Positions 17,341-25,778 of a stretch of 34,129 nt of DNA are shown piece after piece. The translations under genes and the position numbers were made by a program. How positions within the stretch are numbered: position 1 is the first letter of the stretch; every line of letters begins with the position of its first letter. The DNA is from a virus. The stretch spans positions 1 to 34,129 of IMG/VR virus record IMGVR_UViG_3300017764_000034; one strand, given 5' to 3'. Under the pieces are notes generated by a model. The model saw nothing but the letters and a program-made list of their open reading frames with translations, was not told the origin of the DNA and searched no databases.

Positions 17341-18336
17341 ATGGCTTACGAACCTAACGCCCCCGACGCTTGGAATACGCCCGCCCCCGGTAATACGTCG
17401 GCCTACACGGCTCTTTTGACTAATGACGCCGAGCTATACGAGCAAGCCCCCGGGGTAGTAGCGAGCGCTTACGGCCCTTACCCCTCGGCTACGGACGGTA
17501 GCGCTACCCGGCTTTGCTACTTTGCAGTCCCCGGTAACTACGACGACCGTAAGGTTACGGTCTACTTTACCTATAGCGTTACAGGCGGCTCGGCTACGGT
17601 AACCCTTACCTTAAGTAACGCGGACGACTCTGCTACGGATACGGTTACTAGCGCGTCTCTTAGCGCTTCTTCGGGTAGCTATGCCTTGACCCTTACTCCC
17701 TCTAATACGAGCGCCGCCTCTACCCCTCGCTACGCCTATCTAGACGCTACGTGTAGTAGCCCTAATAAGATAACCATAGCCGCTATTATGGTCCTCGTTA
17801 ACTACGACTATAGCGGGCTTTCCGCCCCCTCGGGCGTAATGTCTTCGGGTTATATCCCCGCCCCTTCGTCTTCGTGGTCTACCGGGGGCTCTCCGGTACC
17901 TACGGAGCTTATAGACCGGCTTACCGATAACCCCTACCGCGTCGCTAAGGACCGTCTACAAGCTATCTTTTCTCTCGTTCAGCCGATAGAAGACGCTAAC
18001 CGCGGGCTCTTCTTTACCGATACCTCGGGAGCTACGGCGGGTATTACTAACCTAGCCCTACCGCAAAAGACCTTAGACGTTAACCCGGGCGTCCCTCCTA
18101 AGGTTCGGATATGGGCTTACGTAGAGAGGACGAGTACCGCTACGGCGGCGGTCGTAGTAAGCGTAGGGGATAGGTCCGCCGTATTAACGGGCTACGGTAT
18201 TCTTACTACTACCCTAGAGCTAGGGGGGTCCGAGTTCGGGGCGGCTTATCAGCCGTCTAAAATATGGCTATCGAAGGCTACGGGCTCGGGGTACGTGGCT
18301 CTTCGCACGCTTCAGATAATCGAGGAGCCTAGTTAA
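17341..18336 (+). CDS. Minor tail protein, beta-rich
   Basis: This 331-aa protein starts one base after the upstream stop. It is rich in Ser, Thr, Ala, Gly and Tyr, with repeated beta-strand patterns at about 70-160, as in jelly-roll or carbohydrate-binding folds. The segment ATVTLTLSNADDSATDTVTSASL is one example. A helical stretch (about 190-220) separates a second beta domain. A receptor-binding or fibre-associated role is plausible but not shown. The last residues overlap the next start (TAATG). Confidence 0.5.
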   Translation: MAYEPNAPDAWNTPAPGNTSAYTALLTNDAELYEQAPGVVASAYGPYPSATDGSATRLCYFAVPGNYDDRKVTVYFTYSVTGGSATVTLTLSNADDSATDTVTSASLSASSGSYALTLTPSNTSAASTPRYAYLDATCSSPNKITIAAIMVLVNYDYSGLSAPSGVMSSGYIPAPSSSWSTGGSPVPTELIDRLTDNPYRVAKDRLQAIFSLVQPIEDANRGLFFTDTSGATAGITNLALPQKTLDVNPGVPPKVRIWAYVERTSTATAAVVVSVGDRSAVLTGYGILTTTLELGGSEFGAAYQPSKIWLSKATGSGYVALRTLQIIEEPS

Positions 18337-18869
18337 TGCCTACCCTACGCTTACCTTCGTTTCTCCCTCTCTTACCCGAAAAAACCGCCGCCTCTATCGA
18401 CCCTCGTAAAGCGAGCCCCGCAGCTCCCGCGCATATCGACGCTCTACAGCATAGCTTAGCGACGGGAAGGCATAAGGGTATCGGCGTCGGGCTCTACCTT
18501 ACGGACGGTAATACCGCTACGGTCTTAGCCCCGGTACCCCCCTCGGTCCTTTACCTCGGGGTTTCGGGATATATCGGGGGCTTCGGAGAGGTGTCTATCG
18601 TTTCGTCTAACGATTCTAACGCGCGCGTCTTTACCCCCGCGGGTAATAATACGTCGGTCCCTACCGGGCTTACGTACTTCTCTACGAGCGGAATACCCGG
18701 AGCCGTAGAGCAGAGCCCGATAAAGGTGCGCTCGGATAGCTTAGGCTCGGTCCCTTGGACGTGGACTATAGAGAGCTTTACCGTAACCTTTACGACCTCT
18801 AGCTTAGGGGACGGCGTCTTACACTCTCTCGCGTTCCATCCGGTATGGCTTAATAACGATATCGATTAG
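18336..18869 (+). CDS. Minor tail or fibre-tip protein, unknown
   Basis: This 177-aa protein starts at a TAATG overlap with the upstream tail gene. It has a Pro-rich N-terminus (residues 1-35), a short helix (HIDALQHSLATGRHKG) and a beta-rich body. It is the last gene of the tightly coupled tail operon, and a 56-bp gap follows. Position and composition fit a tail-tip or receptor-contact protein. No family is recognised. Confidence 0.45.
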   Translation: MPTLRLPSFLPLLPEKTAASIDPRKASPAAPAHIDALQHSLATGRHKGIGVGLYLTDGNTATVLAPVPPSVLYLGVSGYIGGFGEVSIVSSNDSNARVFTPAGNNTSVPTGLTYFSTSGIPGAVEQSPIKVRSDSLGSVPWTWTIESFTVTFTTSSLGDGVLHSLAFHPVWLNNDID

Positions 18870-18875
18870 ATTACC

Positions 18876-18886
18876 GTGATCACTCG
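18876..18886 (+). promoter_or_regulatory. GTGATCACTCG element upstream of the 111-aa gene
   Basis: This is the second copy of the 11-mer found before the capsid gene. It lies 6 bases after a stop and 50 bases before the next ATG. A TATATAAG stretch at 18895-18902 could be a -10 element, though no good -35 is seen. One of only four GATC sites found in the window lies inside it. Confidence 0.45.
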
Positions 18887-18925
18887 AAGGCCCTTATATA
18901 AGCCCGTAGCGGCTAAGGTGTTACC

Positions 18926-19261
18926 ATGCAAAAGAAAGCTATCACAACAGGTACCGGCGCTACTCAAGACCTCGACGCGGCTACCCTTGGATACGCCCCC
19001 GGGGACTACGCTTACCATTATATTCAGGTATTCGGCTCGGGCTCCGAGACGTTCTCTATCAAGGCTAAAGCCGAGGGTAGTAGCGTCTTCGCCGCGTGCG
19101 CTTCCCTTGCATCCCAAACGCTACCCCTCGGGTCTATGGTCGCGGTTACGCCCGACCATGCAGGCGGGTTTGAATCTTTACAAGTAGCCTTTTCCGGTAG
19201 CGTTACAGGCTATACGGTACTCGTCGCTAGCATGAATCGCGCTGGTCTCGGGGAGCGTTAG
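18926..19261 (+). CDS. Small beta-rich structural-type protein
   Basis: This 111-aa protein is rich in Gly, Ala and Ser with alternating beta patterns (YHYIQVFGSGSETFSIKAKAEG, LPLGSMVAVTPDHAGGFESLQVAFSGSVTGYTVLVASMN). The fold impression is a small beta-sandwich, such as a capsid decoration or tail-fibre accessory protein. It has its own 56-bp leader with a GTGATCACTCG element shared with the capsid gene, which suggests high independent expression. It precedes the endolysin by 15 bp. No family is recognised. Confidence 0.5.
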   Translation: MQKKAITTGTGATQDLDAATLGYAPGDYAYHYIQVFGSGSETFSIKAKAEGSSVFAACASLASQTLPLGSMVAVTPDHAGGFESLQVAFSGSVTGYTVLVASMNRAGLGER

Positions 19262-19276
19262 CAATGGAAAGAGCTT

Positions 19277-19882
19277 ATGCTAAAATCACTCGCCCCGTTA
19301 ATAAGCCGGGCGGTTACAAGTCTAACGGCTACGGAAGCTCTAATAGCCCTCGTAAAAAGCTACGAGGAGCAAAAAGTAACGGAGCAGGGTCAAAACGCGG
19401 GGCCTATGGTGGCGTTCTTTCAAGTCGACGGGGGGGGAAGCGGTAAGCCCGTCGCATGGTGTGCTTACTTCGTCTCTTCGTGTCTTCGTACGCTCTCTAG
19501 ATGCGGCTTTAAGGTCGACTCTCCGGGGGCTTCGGGGCGCGCGGTCTCTTTTTGGCAACGTGCAAGGGAGGACCAACGGGTAGAGCGGGAGGATATCTTT
19601 AACCTCGACGACCCCCGCGGGCTTATCTTCGTCCGTACCCGTACCTCTAAGCCTGTATCCGATAGGGAGAGGGCGCGAGACGGTAAAAAGACGGCGGGGC
19701 ATACCGGCTTTGTTACGCATATTTCCGAGGACCCCGATACCGGAGAGCCTCTTATCTATTGCGTAGCGGGTAATAGCACAGGTAACGGCCACGCTAGCGG
19801 TACGGGCGGGGTATGCGTAGAGGTTATTTCTAAGGGCTCTCTCGCTTGGAATAGGCTTGTAGGCTTTGTAAGGGTTACGTAA
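19277..19882 (+). CDS. Endolysin, CHAP/NlpC-P60-like peptidoglycan hydrolase
   Basis: This 201-aa enzyme has a Cys/His catalytic pattern: PVAWCAYFVS with Cys62, AGHTGFVTH with His142 (His148 nearby), then an EGN-like AGNSTGNG polar segment at about 164-171. The pattern matches small phage amidase/endopeptidase domains of the CHAP superfamily that cut peptide bonds in the cell wall. There is no signal peptide, so export needs a holin. The start at ATG 19277 follows GGAAAG. The ATG at 19264 is in another frame. Membrane protein genes that look like a holin and spanins follow directly. Confidence 0.8.
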   Translation: MLKSLAPLISRAVTSLTATEALIALVKSYEEQKVTEQGQNAGPMVAFFQVDGGGSGKPVAWCAYFVSSCLRTLSRCGFKVDSPGASGRAVSFWQRAREDQRVEREDIFNLDDPRGLIFVRTRTSKPVSDRERARDGKKTAGHTGFVTHISEDPDTGEPLIYCVAGNSTGNGHASGTGGVCVEVISKGSLAWNRLVGFVRVT

Positions 19883-20211
19883 TGTCTATTAACGCTTGGA
19901 TTAGGTCTAACGTCGGTCTCGTAGCGGCTTGGGTAGGTATCGCGGTTACCTCTCTTATCTCGGTCGGCTCTCATTACACCCTAGCTAACGTGCATATCGA
20001 GAAGACCGAAGAAAGCTTAGTAGAGCTAGACGAGCGAGTAGACGAGCACGATGGCCTCATTAGGCAACTACGAAGCGACGTTAGAAGCATTGCCGAGAGC
20101 CAAGAAAGGGCGATAGACGTTATTGCTAGAACGGACGAAGGCCTACGCTCTCTAGAACAAGTTACAGCCGAGCTTCGAGCTATGCTTAAAGCTCATAGGG
20201 GGAACAAGTGA
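19882..20211 (+). CDS. Inner-membrane spanin-like or holin-like protein
   Basis: This 109-aa protein starts at a TAATG overlap with the endolysin gene. It has one transmembrane segment near the N-terminus (about residues 10-32, VGLVAAWVGIAVTSLISVG) and then an acidic coiled coil (about 37-105, with heptad-like Leu/Val/Ile). This topology fits an i-spanin (membrane anchor with periplasmic coiled coil) or an accessory holin partner. It overlaps the next gene, which has a lipobox, as i-spanin and o-spanin genes often do. Confidence 0.6.
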   Translation: MSINAWIRSNVGLVAAWVGIAVTSLISVGSHYTLANVHIEKTEESLVELDERVDEHDGLIRQLRSDVRSIAESQERAIDVIARTDEGLRSLEQVTAELRAMLKAHRGNK

Positions 20212-20678
20212 AAACGCATACGAAGTTAGCAGATACAGCCGAGGTCGCTACGTGGCTTTCAGGGTGCGTAGCTCTCCTACTTCACTACTCGGGGTCTAAC
20301 TCCCTATCCCCGGAGACGCTCGGAGCTATGATTACCGCGGCTCTCTTACCTCTCGCTATGGGGGTAGTCCGGCTCGTTAGCCGTTATCTCTCTTCGGCTA
20401 AGGGCGATAATCCCCCGCCCGACGAAACCGGCTTTACCTCCGTAGCGTTACTCCCTCTTATCGCCGCCCTCGGCGTTATCCTTATGATTACCCTTAGCGG
20501 GTGCGGGGCTAACTACCACCTCTATAAAGGTGGATGGAAGTTAGACAAAGCCGAGTGCGGTACCCGCCTTACGGTCTACGGAGACGGAGACCCCGAGGTA
20601 TCGGTTATCTGTATTAAGGAGAGCGCCCCCCTTAAGGTCGGCCCTAAGGTTAAAGCTAAGCTATGCGGGGGTAGCTAA
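20208..20678 (+). CDS. Holin-like protein with an internal lipobox (possible holin/o-spanin fusion)
   Basis: This 156-aa protein starts at GTG in a GTGA overlap. The N-terminal half holds two hydrophobic segments (about 13-28 and 38-60), like a small holin. A linker at about 62-77 leads to a third hydrophobic segment (about 78-98, LLPLIAALGVILMITLSGC), which ends in the lipobox LSGC at Cys99. The 57 residues after it carry three more cysteines (117, 135, 153) and could be an outer-membrane lipoprotein. An internal lipobox after two membrane segments is unusual. It may be an o-spanin fused to a holin, or simply a three-pass holin with a chance LSGC. Confidence 0.6.
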   Translation: MKTHTKLADTAEVATWLSGCVALLLHYSGSNSLSPETLGAMITAALLPLAMGVVRLVSRYLSSAKGDNPPPDETGFTSVALLPLIAALGVILMITLSGCGANYHLYKGGWKLDKAECGTRLTVYGDGDPEVSVICIKESAPLKVGPKVKAKLCGGS

Positions 20679-20908
20679 TGGCTCTTACGGACGGAGAGAA
20701 AGACGCTCTAGAATGGGCTATGTTAGTCCCCGGTCTTCTCCGCGCTATCGGCTCGGCTACCGGGGACGAGGGCTTTAATACCGCCGCGGACGCGCTATCT
20801 AAGGTACCCGTCTCGAAGATAGGCGCTACCCTCGGTAAGCTACGTACCGACCGTATCTCTATTGAGGCGGGCGCTATTGAGATAGACGACGCCGTAGACG
20901 TTGAGTAA
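20678..20908 (+). CDS. Small protein of unknown function in the lysis region
   Basis: This 76-aa, slightly acidic protein starts at a TAATG overlap. It is helical in the first 50 residues (GEKDALEWAMLVPGLLRAIGSAT) and has a beta-like end (RISIEAGAIEIDDAVDVE). It has no transmembrane segment or known motif. It is cotranscribed with the lysis-type genes, so a lysis control role is possible but unproven. Confidence 0.5.
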   Translation: MALTDGEKDALEWAMLVPGLLRAIGSATGDEGFNTAADALSKVPVSKIGATLGKLRTDRISIEAGAIEIDDAVDVE

Positions 20909-21074
20909 CAACGAGGGCGCGCCCGTCTTTATCGGTAGTCTTCTCGAAGTCGTCGTAGAGCTAATCTTAGAGGCGGACGGGGCGCATACTTACGCCGTGA
21001 TCACAGAAGGCGAAGAAGACTACGCTAAAGGAGAGGGGCGGCTTATCCTTATCCCCCCTAGGGCGGACGCGTAA
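20901..21074 (+). CDS. Small ORF with TTG start, unknown
   Basis: A 57-codon frame starts at TTG inside the stop region of the upstream gene (TTGAGTAA) and ends at TAA 21072-21074. The product would be SNNEGAPVFIGSLLEVVVEL followed by an acidic beta-like segment and GRLILIPPRADA. The protein-like composition and the overlap suggest a real gene, although TTG is a weak start. One of the four GATC sites (GTGATCAC, 20997-21004) lies inside it. Confidence 0.4.
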   Translation: MSNNEGAPVFIGSLLEVVVELILEADGAHTYAVITEGEEDYAKGEGRLILIPPRADA

Positions 21075-21117
21075 ACGCTGTACCGCAAGGCCTCCGCGTA
21101 TATTTAGTACGCTTTAT

Positions 21118-21127
21118 GCGTTTATTC
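21118..21127 (+). promoter_or_regulatory. GCGTTTATTC upstream element, copy 1
   Basis: The 10-mer GCGTTTATTC lies 84 bases before the ATG of the 122-aa gene. The same 10-mer is 82 bases before the ATG of the 381-aa gene. The conserved distance suggests a shared promoter or activator site. The -10 region after this copy is not clear. Confidence 0.4.
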
Positions 21128-21174
21128 TATTGCGCCTACCTACCTTCTCGGCGTACCTTCTCTACGTACTAACG

Positions 21175-21201
21175 CCCCGGTAAGGGGAAGGAAACGAGAG
21201 A
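21175..21201 (+). promoter_or_regulatory. Conserved stem-loop/Shine-Dalgarno leader, copy 1
   Basis: CCCC-GGTAA-GGGG can form a four-pair hairpin and runs directly into AAGGAAACGAGAGA before the ATG at 21202. Two close copies lie before the genes at 21719 and 22967. The hairpin abuts the Shine-Dalgarno, so it could tune translation or be bound by a regulator. Confidence 0.7.
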
Positions 21202-21570
21202 ATGAACGACGCAACCGAGACCATGACGACTAAAGTTATGGGTATGATTTCTAAATGGTCCGACTATCCAACCGCGGATATTTACTTAGACGGCGCCCGT
21301 ATCGGGCGGGTAGCTCTAGAAGACGGAGAGCGCCTTAACACTTACGAGCCGCGCATAGAAGCTCGCTACTCTGTTACCATCTACCTTTGGAAAGCCTCCG
21401 TTGCTACGTGGTGGTACCAGAATAAACGAGACCGAGACGTGGACTATAAAAACTGCGCTACCTTTTACTTCCCCGCGGCGGACTTCCCCTCCGCTCGTAA
21501 GACTAAGGACGTACCCGAGAACCTGAAGGACTTCGTTAGCCGCGTCGTTACGGGTCTCGTCGTAGAGTAG
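21202..21570 (+). CDS. Accessory protein with a single copy of a repeated unknown domain
   Basis: This 122-aa protein has a domain at about residues 25-120. It has a strand pair ADIYLDGARIGRV, an aromatic core (SVTIYLWKASVATWWYQN) and a C-terminal helix ENLKDFVSRVVTGLVVE. The strand pair and the helix 'LK.FV..VVTG' recur twice in the 381-aa protein downstream. No known family is recognised. It sits between a conserved leader and a strong terminator, so it is its own transcription unit. It is probably an early or accessory host-interaction factor. Confidence 0.6.
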   Translation: MNDATETMTTKVMGMISKWSDYPTADIYLDGARIGRVALEDGERLNTYEPRIEARYSVTIYLWKASVATWWYQNKRDRDVDYKNCATFYFPAADFPSARKTKDVPENLKDFVSRVVTGLVVE

Positions 21571-21596
21571 ACCCCATACCCGCGCCCCCTACCAAG

Positions 21597-21627
21597 CCCG
21601 CCCGGCATTAGCTCGGCGGGTTTTTTT
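21597..21627 (+). terminator. Rho-independent terminator after the 122-aa gene
   Basis: CCCGCC (21597-21602) pairs with GGCGGG (21615-21620) around a 12-base loop, followed at once by seven T residues (21621-21627). It lies 27 bases after the stop. Confidence 0.85.
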
Positions 21628-21636
21628 ACGCCTTAC

Positions 21637-21676
21637 GCGTTTATTCGCTTGTTAAGTTACTCTCTATGCGTATACT
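21637..21676 (+). promoter_or_regulatory. Promoter candidate for the 381-aa gene, with GCGTTTATTC copy 2
   Basis: GCGTTTATTC at 21637-21646 repeats the element before the previous gene. TTGTTA (21649-21654) and TATACT (21671-21676), 16 bp apart, form a reasonable -35/-10 pair. The predicted start near 21683 would give a short leader containing the conserved hairpin. The promoter follows directly after a terminator, consistent with an independent unit. Confidence 0.55.
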
Positions 21677-21691
21677 CAGGGGGAATCAACG

Positions 21692-21718
21692 CCCCGGTAA
21701 GGGGAAGGAGCCGAGAGA
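21692..21718 (+). promoter_or_regulatory. Conserved stem-loop/Shine-Dalgarno leader, copy 2
   Basis: CCCCGGTAAGGGGAAGGAG followed by CCGAGAGA precedes the ATG at 21719. It differs from copy 1 only in the bases just after the AAGG core and is identical over this stretch to copy 3. Confidence 0.75.
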
Positions 21719-22860
<1,142 letters not shown>

Positions 22861-22864
<4 letters not shown>

Positions 22865-22921
22865 GCTTAGCGCCGAGAGGGGCGAGCCTAGATAGGTTCG
22901 CCCCTCTAACGCTACGCCTAA
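22861..22921 (+). terminator. Large near-perfect palindrome after the 381-aa gene
   Basis: The outer arms TTAGGCTTAGCG (22861-22872) and CGCTACGCCTAA (22910-22921) match at 11 of 12 pairs. The inner arms AGAGGGGCGA (22876-22885) and TCGCCCCTCT (22898-22907) are perfect over 10 bp, with a 12-base loop. It begins at the stop codon. There is no T-tract, so it may be a transcript-stabilising hairpin or a factor-dependent terminator rather than a classical one. Confidence 0.65.
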
Positions 22922-22939
22922 GCGTGGTTTAACTAGACT

Positions 22940-22966
22940 CCCCGGTAAGGGGAAGGAGCCGAGAGA
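22940..22966 (+). promoter_or_regulatory. Conserved stem-loop/Shine-Dalgarno leader, copy 3
   Basis: CCCC-GGTAA-GGGG, AAGGAG and CCGAGAGA precede the ATG at 22967, identical to copy 2. The upstream GCGTTTATTC element is missing here, so this gene may depend on read-through from the previous unit. Confidence 0.75.
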
Positions 22967-23185
22967 ATGGCCGAGCTTACTGTTACTTTTACCTACGAAG
23001 AGCTTAAGGCGCTCGCTAAGAAGAAGGCGGGCGAGGTAGGCATACCTAGCGCGGTTTTAGATACGCGGGCTATCTATGCTACGGCGTCTTACGACTTTTG
23101 TAGGGGCGCTACCTTTACTCTCGAAGACCTCGAAGAGACGGAGCTAGACTCCGTTACCGTTACCTTTAAGCTCGGGGGCGCGTAA
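22967..23185 (+). CDS. Small accessory protein with the conserved leader
   Basis: This 72-aa protein has a beta strand start (ELTVTFTYEELKALAKKKAGEVG), a helix, a YDF/FCRG segment and a final TVTFKLGG strand. It does not share the repeated domain of the two previous genes but shares their leader, so the three are probably regulated together. It overlaps the next HTH gene by TAATG, and the two are likely translated together. Function unknown. Confidence 0.55.
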   Translation: MAELTVTFTYEELKALAKKKAGEVGIPSAVLDTRAIYATASYDFCRGATFTLEDLEETELDSVTVTFKLGGA

Positions 23186-23385
23186 TGCTTAAGCCTAGAC
23201 AGATAGCCGCCGCCCTCCCCGACGTTAGCCCCCGTAAAGCGGGAGATTGGTTACGGGGTTACCGCTCTCCTAGCGTTATCGACCTAGCGCGTATTCTCGA
23301 AGCGTTTCCCGAGCTAGACGCTAGGGCCTTCGTCGTAGAGCTAGGTAAGCGAAGAGCCTTAGCCCCCCGGCTCCCAAGGGACTAA
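23185..23385 (+). CDS. Small helix-turn-helix DNA-binding protein (Xre-like), copy B
   Basis: This 66-aa protein is essentially one HTH domain: IAAALPDVSPRKAGDWLRG, then IDLARILEAFPELDARAFVVEL. It aligns over its length with the HTH gene at 507-833, sharing WL.G.RS, IL.AFP.LDAR and V.EL. It is translated from a TAATG overlap with the accessory gene. The 3' end overlaps the convergent DNA polymerase gene by 27 bp. It could act as a repressor or co-regulator of the accessory module. Its target sequence is unknown. Confidence 0.75.
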   Translation: MLKPRQIAAALPDVSPRKAGDWLRGYRSPSVIDLARILEAFPELDARAFVVELGKRRALAPRLPRD

Positions 23386-25254
23386 GCGCCCGTCTACGTA
23401 GGTAGGCTCGGCGCTTTTATACCACCTTCGCATTAAGGCGCTCTCCGCGGTAATCCGTACGTCGGGACATACCGCGGAGAGCGCCTTTACCATTACCTCG
23501 GCTAGACGCTCGGCGGCTTCGGACGCTCGGTCCTCGGGGACCTCGGCTATAATCTCATCGTGCATAAGGATGATAGGACGAGATAGGTAGAAGGCGCTCG
23601 TAGGGTCAGTATGCGCCTCTCGGGTTAGGCTGTAGAAAGCCGCCTTAGCCCCGTCCGCTACGGGTCCTTGGAAGAAGTAGTTACAGCCGTTAGTAAACCC
23701 TAGCCCGCCTCTCTCCCTACCCGAGCGGACGAGGTAGCCGGTAAAGGAGCCCCCCGACCTCTCTAGCCCCTCGGTTATCTTTCGCCAATAGAGCCGAAGC
23801 TCGGGGTAGGTCTCGACAAACTTACGCTTAAGGGCTCTCGCTTGGTCCTCGTCTATATCGAGACCGTAGCTAGCCTTAGCAAAGCTAACAAAGGTAGCCG
23901 AGCCGAGCCCCCCGGGGTAGCCAAAGTTAAGCGCCTTCGCTAACTGTCTAGCCCTCTTCGCCTCCTTATCCCCTCGGGTAAAGCTCTCCTCGAAGTCTTC
24001 GTAGGAGAGCCCTAAGAGGGTCGCCCCCGTCGCTTTATGGGGGTCTCGGCTTGCGTTAATGGTCTCGGCTAGCTTCGACTCCCCGAACCAATCTAGGCAG
24101 GTTTGCGCTAGGGTGCATAGCTCCGCGTAAGAGTAGTCCGCCGTAGCGTAGAGGTAACCGGGGCGAGGTACGTAAGCCTCTCTTACCCCCGGGCGCCTAG
24201 GTTGCTGAGTTAGGTTAGGCTTAGAGCAAGCTACCCGCCCGGACTCTACGAGCGTAGACCACCTCGGGTTAATAGGGCGGGAGGTCCCCGAGCGTAGCGT
24301 AGGGATAAAGGCGGCTAGCTCTTTCTCGTCCGCTGCTATCTCGCTAAGGCTCACGAGTAGAGGCTCTCCCGACTCCCTTAGCGTCGTCGCGTCGGTCTTC
24401 GTGGCGCCCTTTTCGGTCTTCGGCGCTCTCCCCCCGTACGCCTCGTCTACCCGGGCCCGTATCGCCCCTACGTCTTTCGTACCGTTAGGGCGGATAAGAC
24501 CGGCTACGCTTGCTTCGGCTTGGACCGACTTAACCGACGCGCGTAGACGCTTCTCTAGCTCGTCTACCGCTGCCTCGTCCGTCCTTACCCCCCAGCACGA
24601 AGCGAGGTGTAGAGCAAAAGCCGCCCTTACTTGGTCCTTCTCGTCCGGTAGAAGGTCTCGCCCCCTACGCGGTCTAATCGTTTCGTGGGCATAGCGGGTA
24701 AGCCTATCCCATAGGCGCGCGGTATACTCTACGTCTAGCTCGGCGTAGCTCTTCGCGGCGGCGGGCCACTCGCTAACGGGCGTCTCGTCTAGTTCGTGAT
24801 AGCGGAGCCGCCATACGTCGGGACCGTATTTACCCTCTACCCTCGTCCCTAAGAAGCGCTCTACGAGGTGCGCTAGAGACCATTTCGGGCGCCCTCCCTT
24901 CTCGCCTATACTCGCGTCATACTTAAAGCGACCTAGAGCTATGGCGATTAGTTGGGCTCTAATCATCGTATCGAATACGCGCCCCTCGTCGTAGGCCCGC
25001 CATACGAACGGGGCTATAGAGGGGTCCGCGTTCATTAATACGGCTAAGTCGTAGGCTACGTTATGCCCTACGATTTCGTCGCAATCCCTAAGAGACGCCA
25101 CTATAGGCGCTCTCCAATCGTCTAGACGGTGTAGCACCTTAACCGGCTCCTCGGAGCGCTTAAAGGCTACGGAGACTAGACGGGGAGCGAGGCGCCCCGG
25201 CTCTATTAGCCACGTCTCACAATCGAGTACAAGCCTAACCGGGGCGCCTAGCAT
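23359..25254 (-). CDS. Family A DNA polymerase with 3'-5' exonuclease
   Basis: This is a 631-aa replicative polymerase. The exonuclease has LVLDCETW (Asp11, Glu13), GHNVAYD (Asn65, Asp69) and YAELD (Tyr170, Asp174). The polymerase has motif A TADYSYAEL (Asp373), motif B RQLAKALNFGYPGG (Lys440, Asn443-Phe444) and motif C MHDE (His565, Asp566, Glu567). Motif A has Tyr-Ala where most family members have Gln-Ile, and motif B has a short YPGG. No 5'-3' exonuclease domain is present. I choose the ATG at 25254, which overlaps the upstream stop as TAATG. A longer frame begins at TTG 25275 without a better Shine-Dalgarno. Confidence 0.92.
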   Translation of the reverse strand: MLGAPVRLVLDCETWLIEPGRLAPRLVSVAFKRSEEPVKVLHRLDDWRAPIVASLRDCDEIVGHNVAYDLAVLMNADPSIAPFVWRAYDEGRVFDTMIRAQLIAIALGRFKYDASIGEKGGRPKWSLAHLVERFLGTRVEGKYGPDVWRLRYHELDETPVSEWPAAAKSYAELDVEYTARLWDRLTRYAHETIRPRRGRDLLPDEKDQVRAAFALHLASCWGVRTDEAAVDELEKRLRASVKSVQAEASVAGLIRPNGTKDVGAIRARVDEAYGGRAPKTEKGATKTDATTLRESGEPLLVSLSEIAADEKELAAFIPTLRSGTSRPINPRWSTLVESGRVACSKPNLTQQPRRPGVREAYVPRPGYLYATADYSYAELCTLAQTCLDWFGESKLAETINASRDPHKATGATLLGLSYEDFEESFTRGDKEAKRARQLAKALNFGYPGGLGSATFVSFAKASYGLDIDEDQARALKRKFVETYPELRLYWRKITEGLERSGGSFTGYLVRSGRERGGLGFTNGCNYFFQGPVADGAKAAFYSLTREAHTDPTSAFYLSRPIILMHDEIIAEVPEDRASEAAERLAEVMVKALSAVCPDVRITAESALMRRWYKSAEPTYVDGRLVPWEPGG

Positions 25255-25772
25255 TACCGAGCCACCGTAGACCAACGTACTTTGGTAAAGGGGTTACCCG
25301 CTCGGGTAAAGATATTAAACGCTTCCGCCCTAAGCTCTAGTCCGATAGCGGGAGAGCCGTTAGGGCTAAATAGCGTATCCATAACCTCGGGGGTAATCTG
25401 TACCTCGGTAACCTCTTTCGGGTCTTGGCCCGCCTCAATAGCTACCGAGCGAAGTACCGTAAGCCCGAACGACTTAAGGTTATCGAGAGCGCTAGCCATT
25501 GATAGGTTGACCTTCCACGCTACCTCGTCTCCCTCTCGAAAATGATTAGCCGAGACCGGGGTAGGCGCTAAGGTCTCGTCGAGGTGAGGGACGACCCCGG
25601 GCGTAAAATCTCTTACGTTACACTCTACGATAACGAAACGAGTACCGGGCGCCTTCTTCGAGTCGACGACCTTAAGACCGTCGAGACGAAGAGTATAAAG
25701 CCCCGGCTCAAAGTTACGAGAAGAAGAGCCGCCAATAGACGCGTTTTCAATACCTGCGAAGCTACTAACCAT
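25254..25772 (-). CDS. ssDNA-binding-like / DUF669-like replication protein
   Basis: This 172-aa protein lies between the helicase and polymerase genes, where phage single-strand-binding or DUF669-type proteins are common. The N-terminal segment FEPGLYTLRLDGLKVVDSKK is typical of such OB-fold-like proteins, followed by beta strands (RFVIVECNV). Residues about 90-170 are alpha/beta, with no acidic C-terminal tail as in bacterial SSB. The start follows AAAGGACA. The helicase stop is 6 bp upstream. Confidence 0.5.
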   Translation of the reverse strand: MVSSFAGIENASIGGSSSRNFEPGLYTLRLDGLKVVDSKKAPGTRFVIVECNVRDFTPGVVPHLDETLAPTPVSANHFREGDEVAWKVNLSMASALDNLKSFGLTVLRSVAIEAGQDPKEVTEVQITPEVMDTLFSPNGSPAIGLELRAEAFNIFTRAGNPFTKVRWSTVAR

Positions 25773-25778
25773 TGTCCT

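Noticed and set aside
19264-19446. 60-codon frame starting at ATG 19264
   Set aside because: It overlaps the endolysin in another frame and is Lys/Gly/Ser/Arg-rich without family features. GGAAAG inside it serves as the endolysin Shine-Dalgarno.
19340-19792. Antisense frame of 150 codons inside the endolysin
   Set aside because: The plus strand carries a clear Cys/His enzyme. The antisense product has shadow-type composition.
25255-25275. Longer polymerase start at TTG 25275
   Set aside because: The ATG at 25254 overlaps the upstream stop as TAATG, the pattern used by most neighbours.
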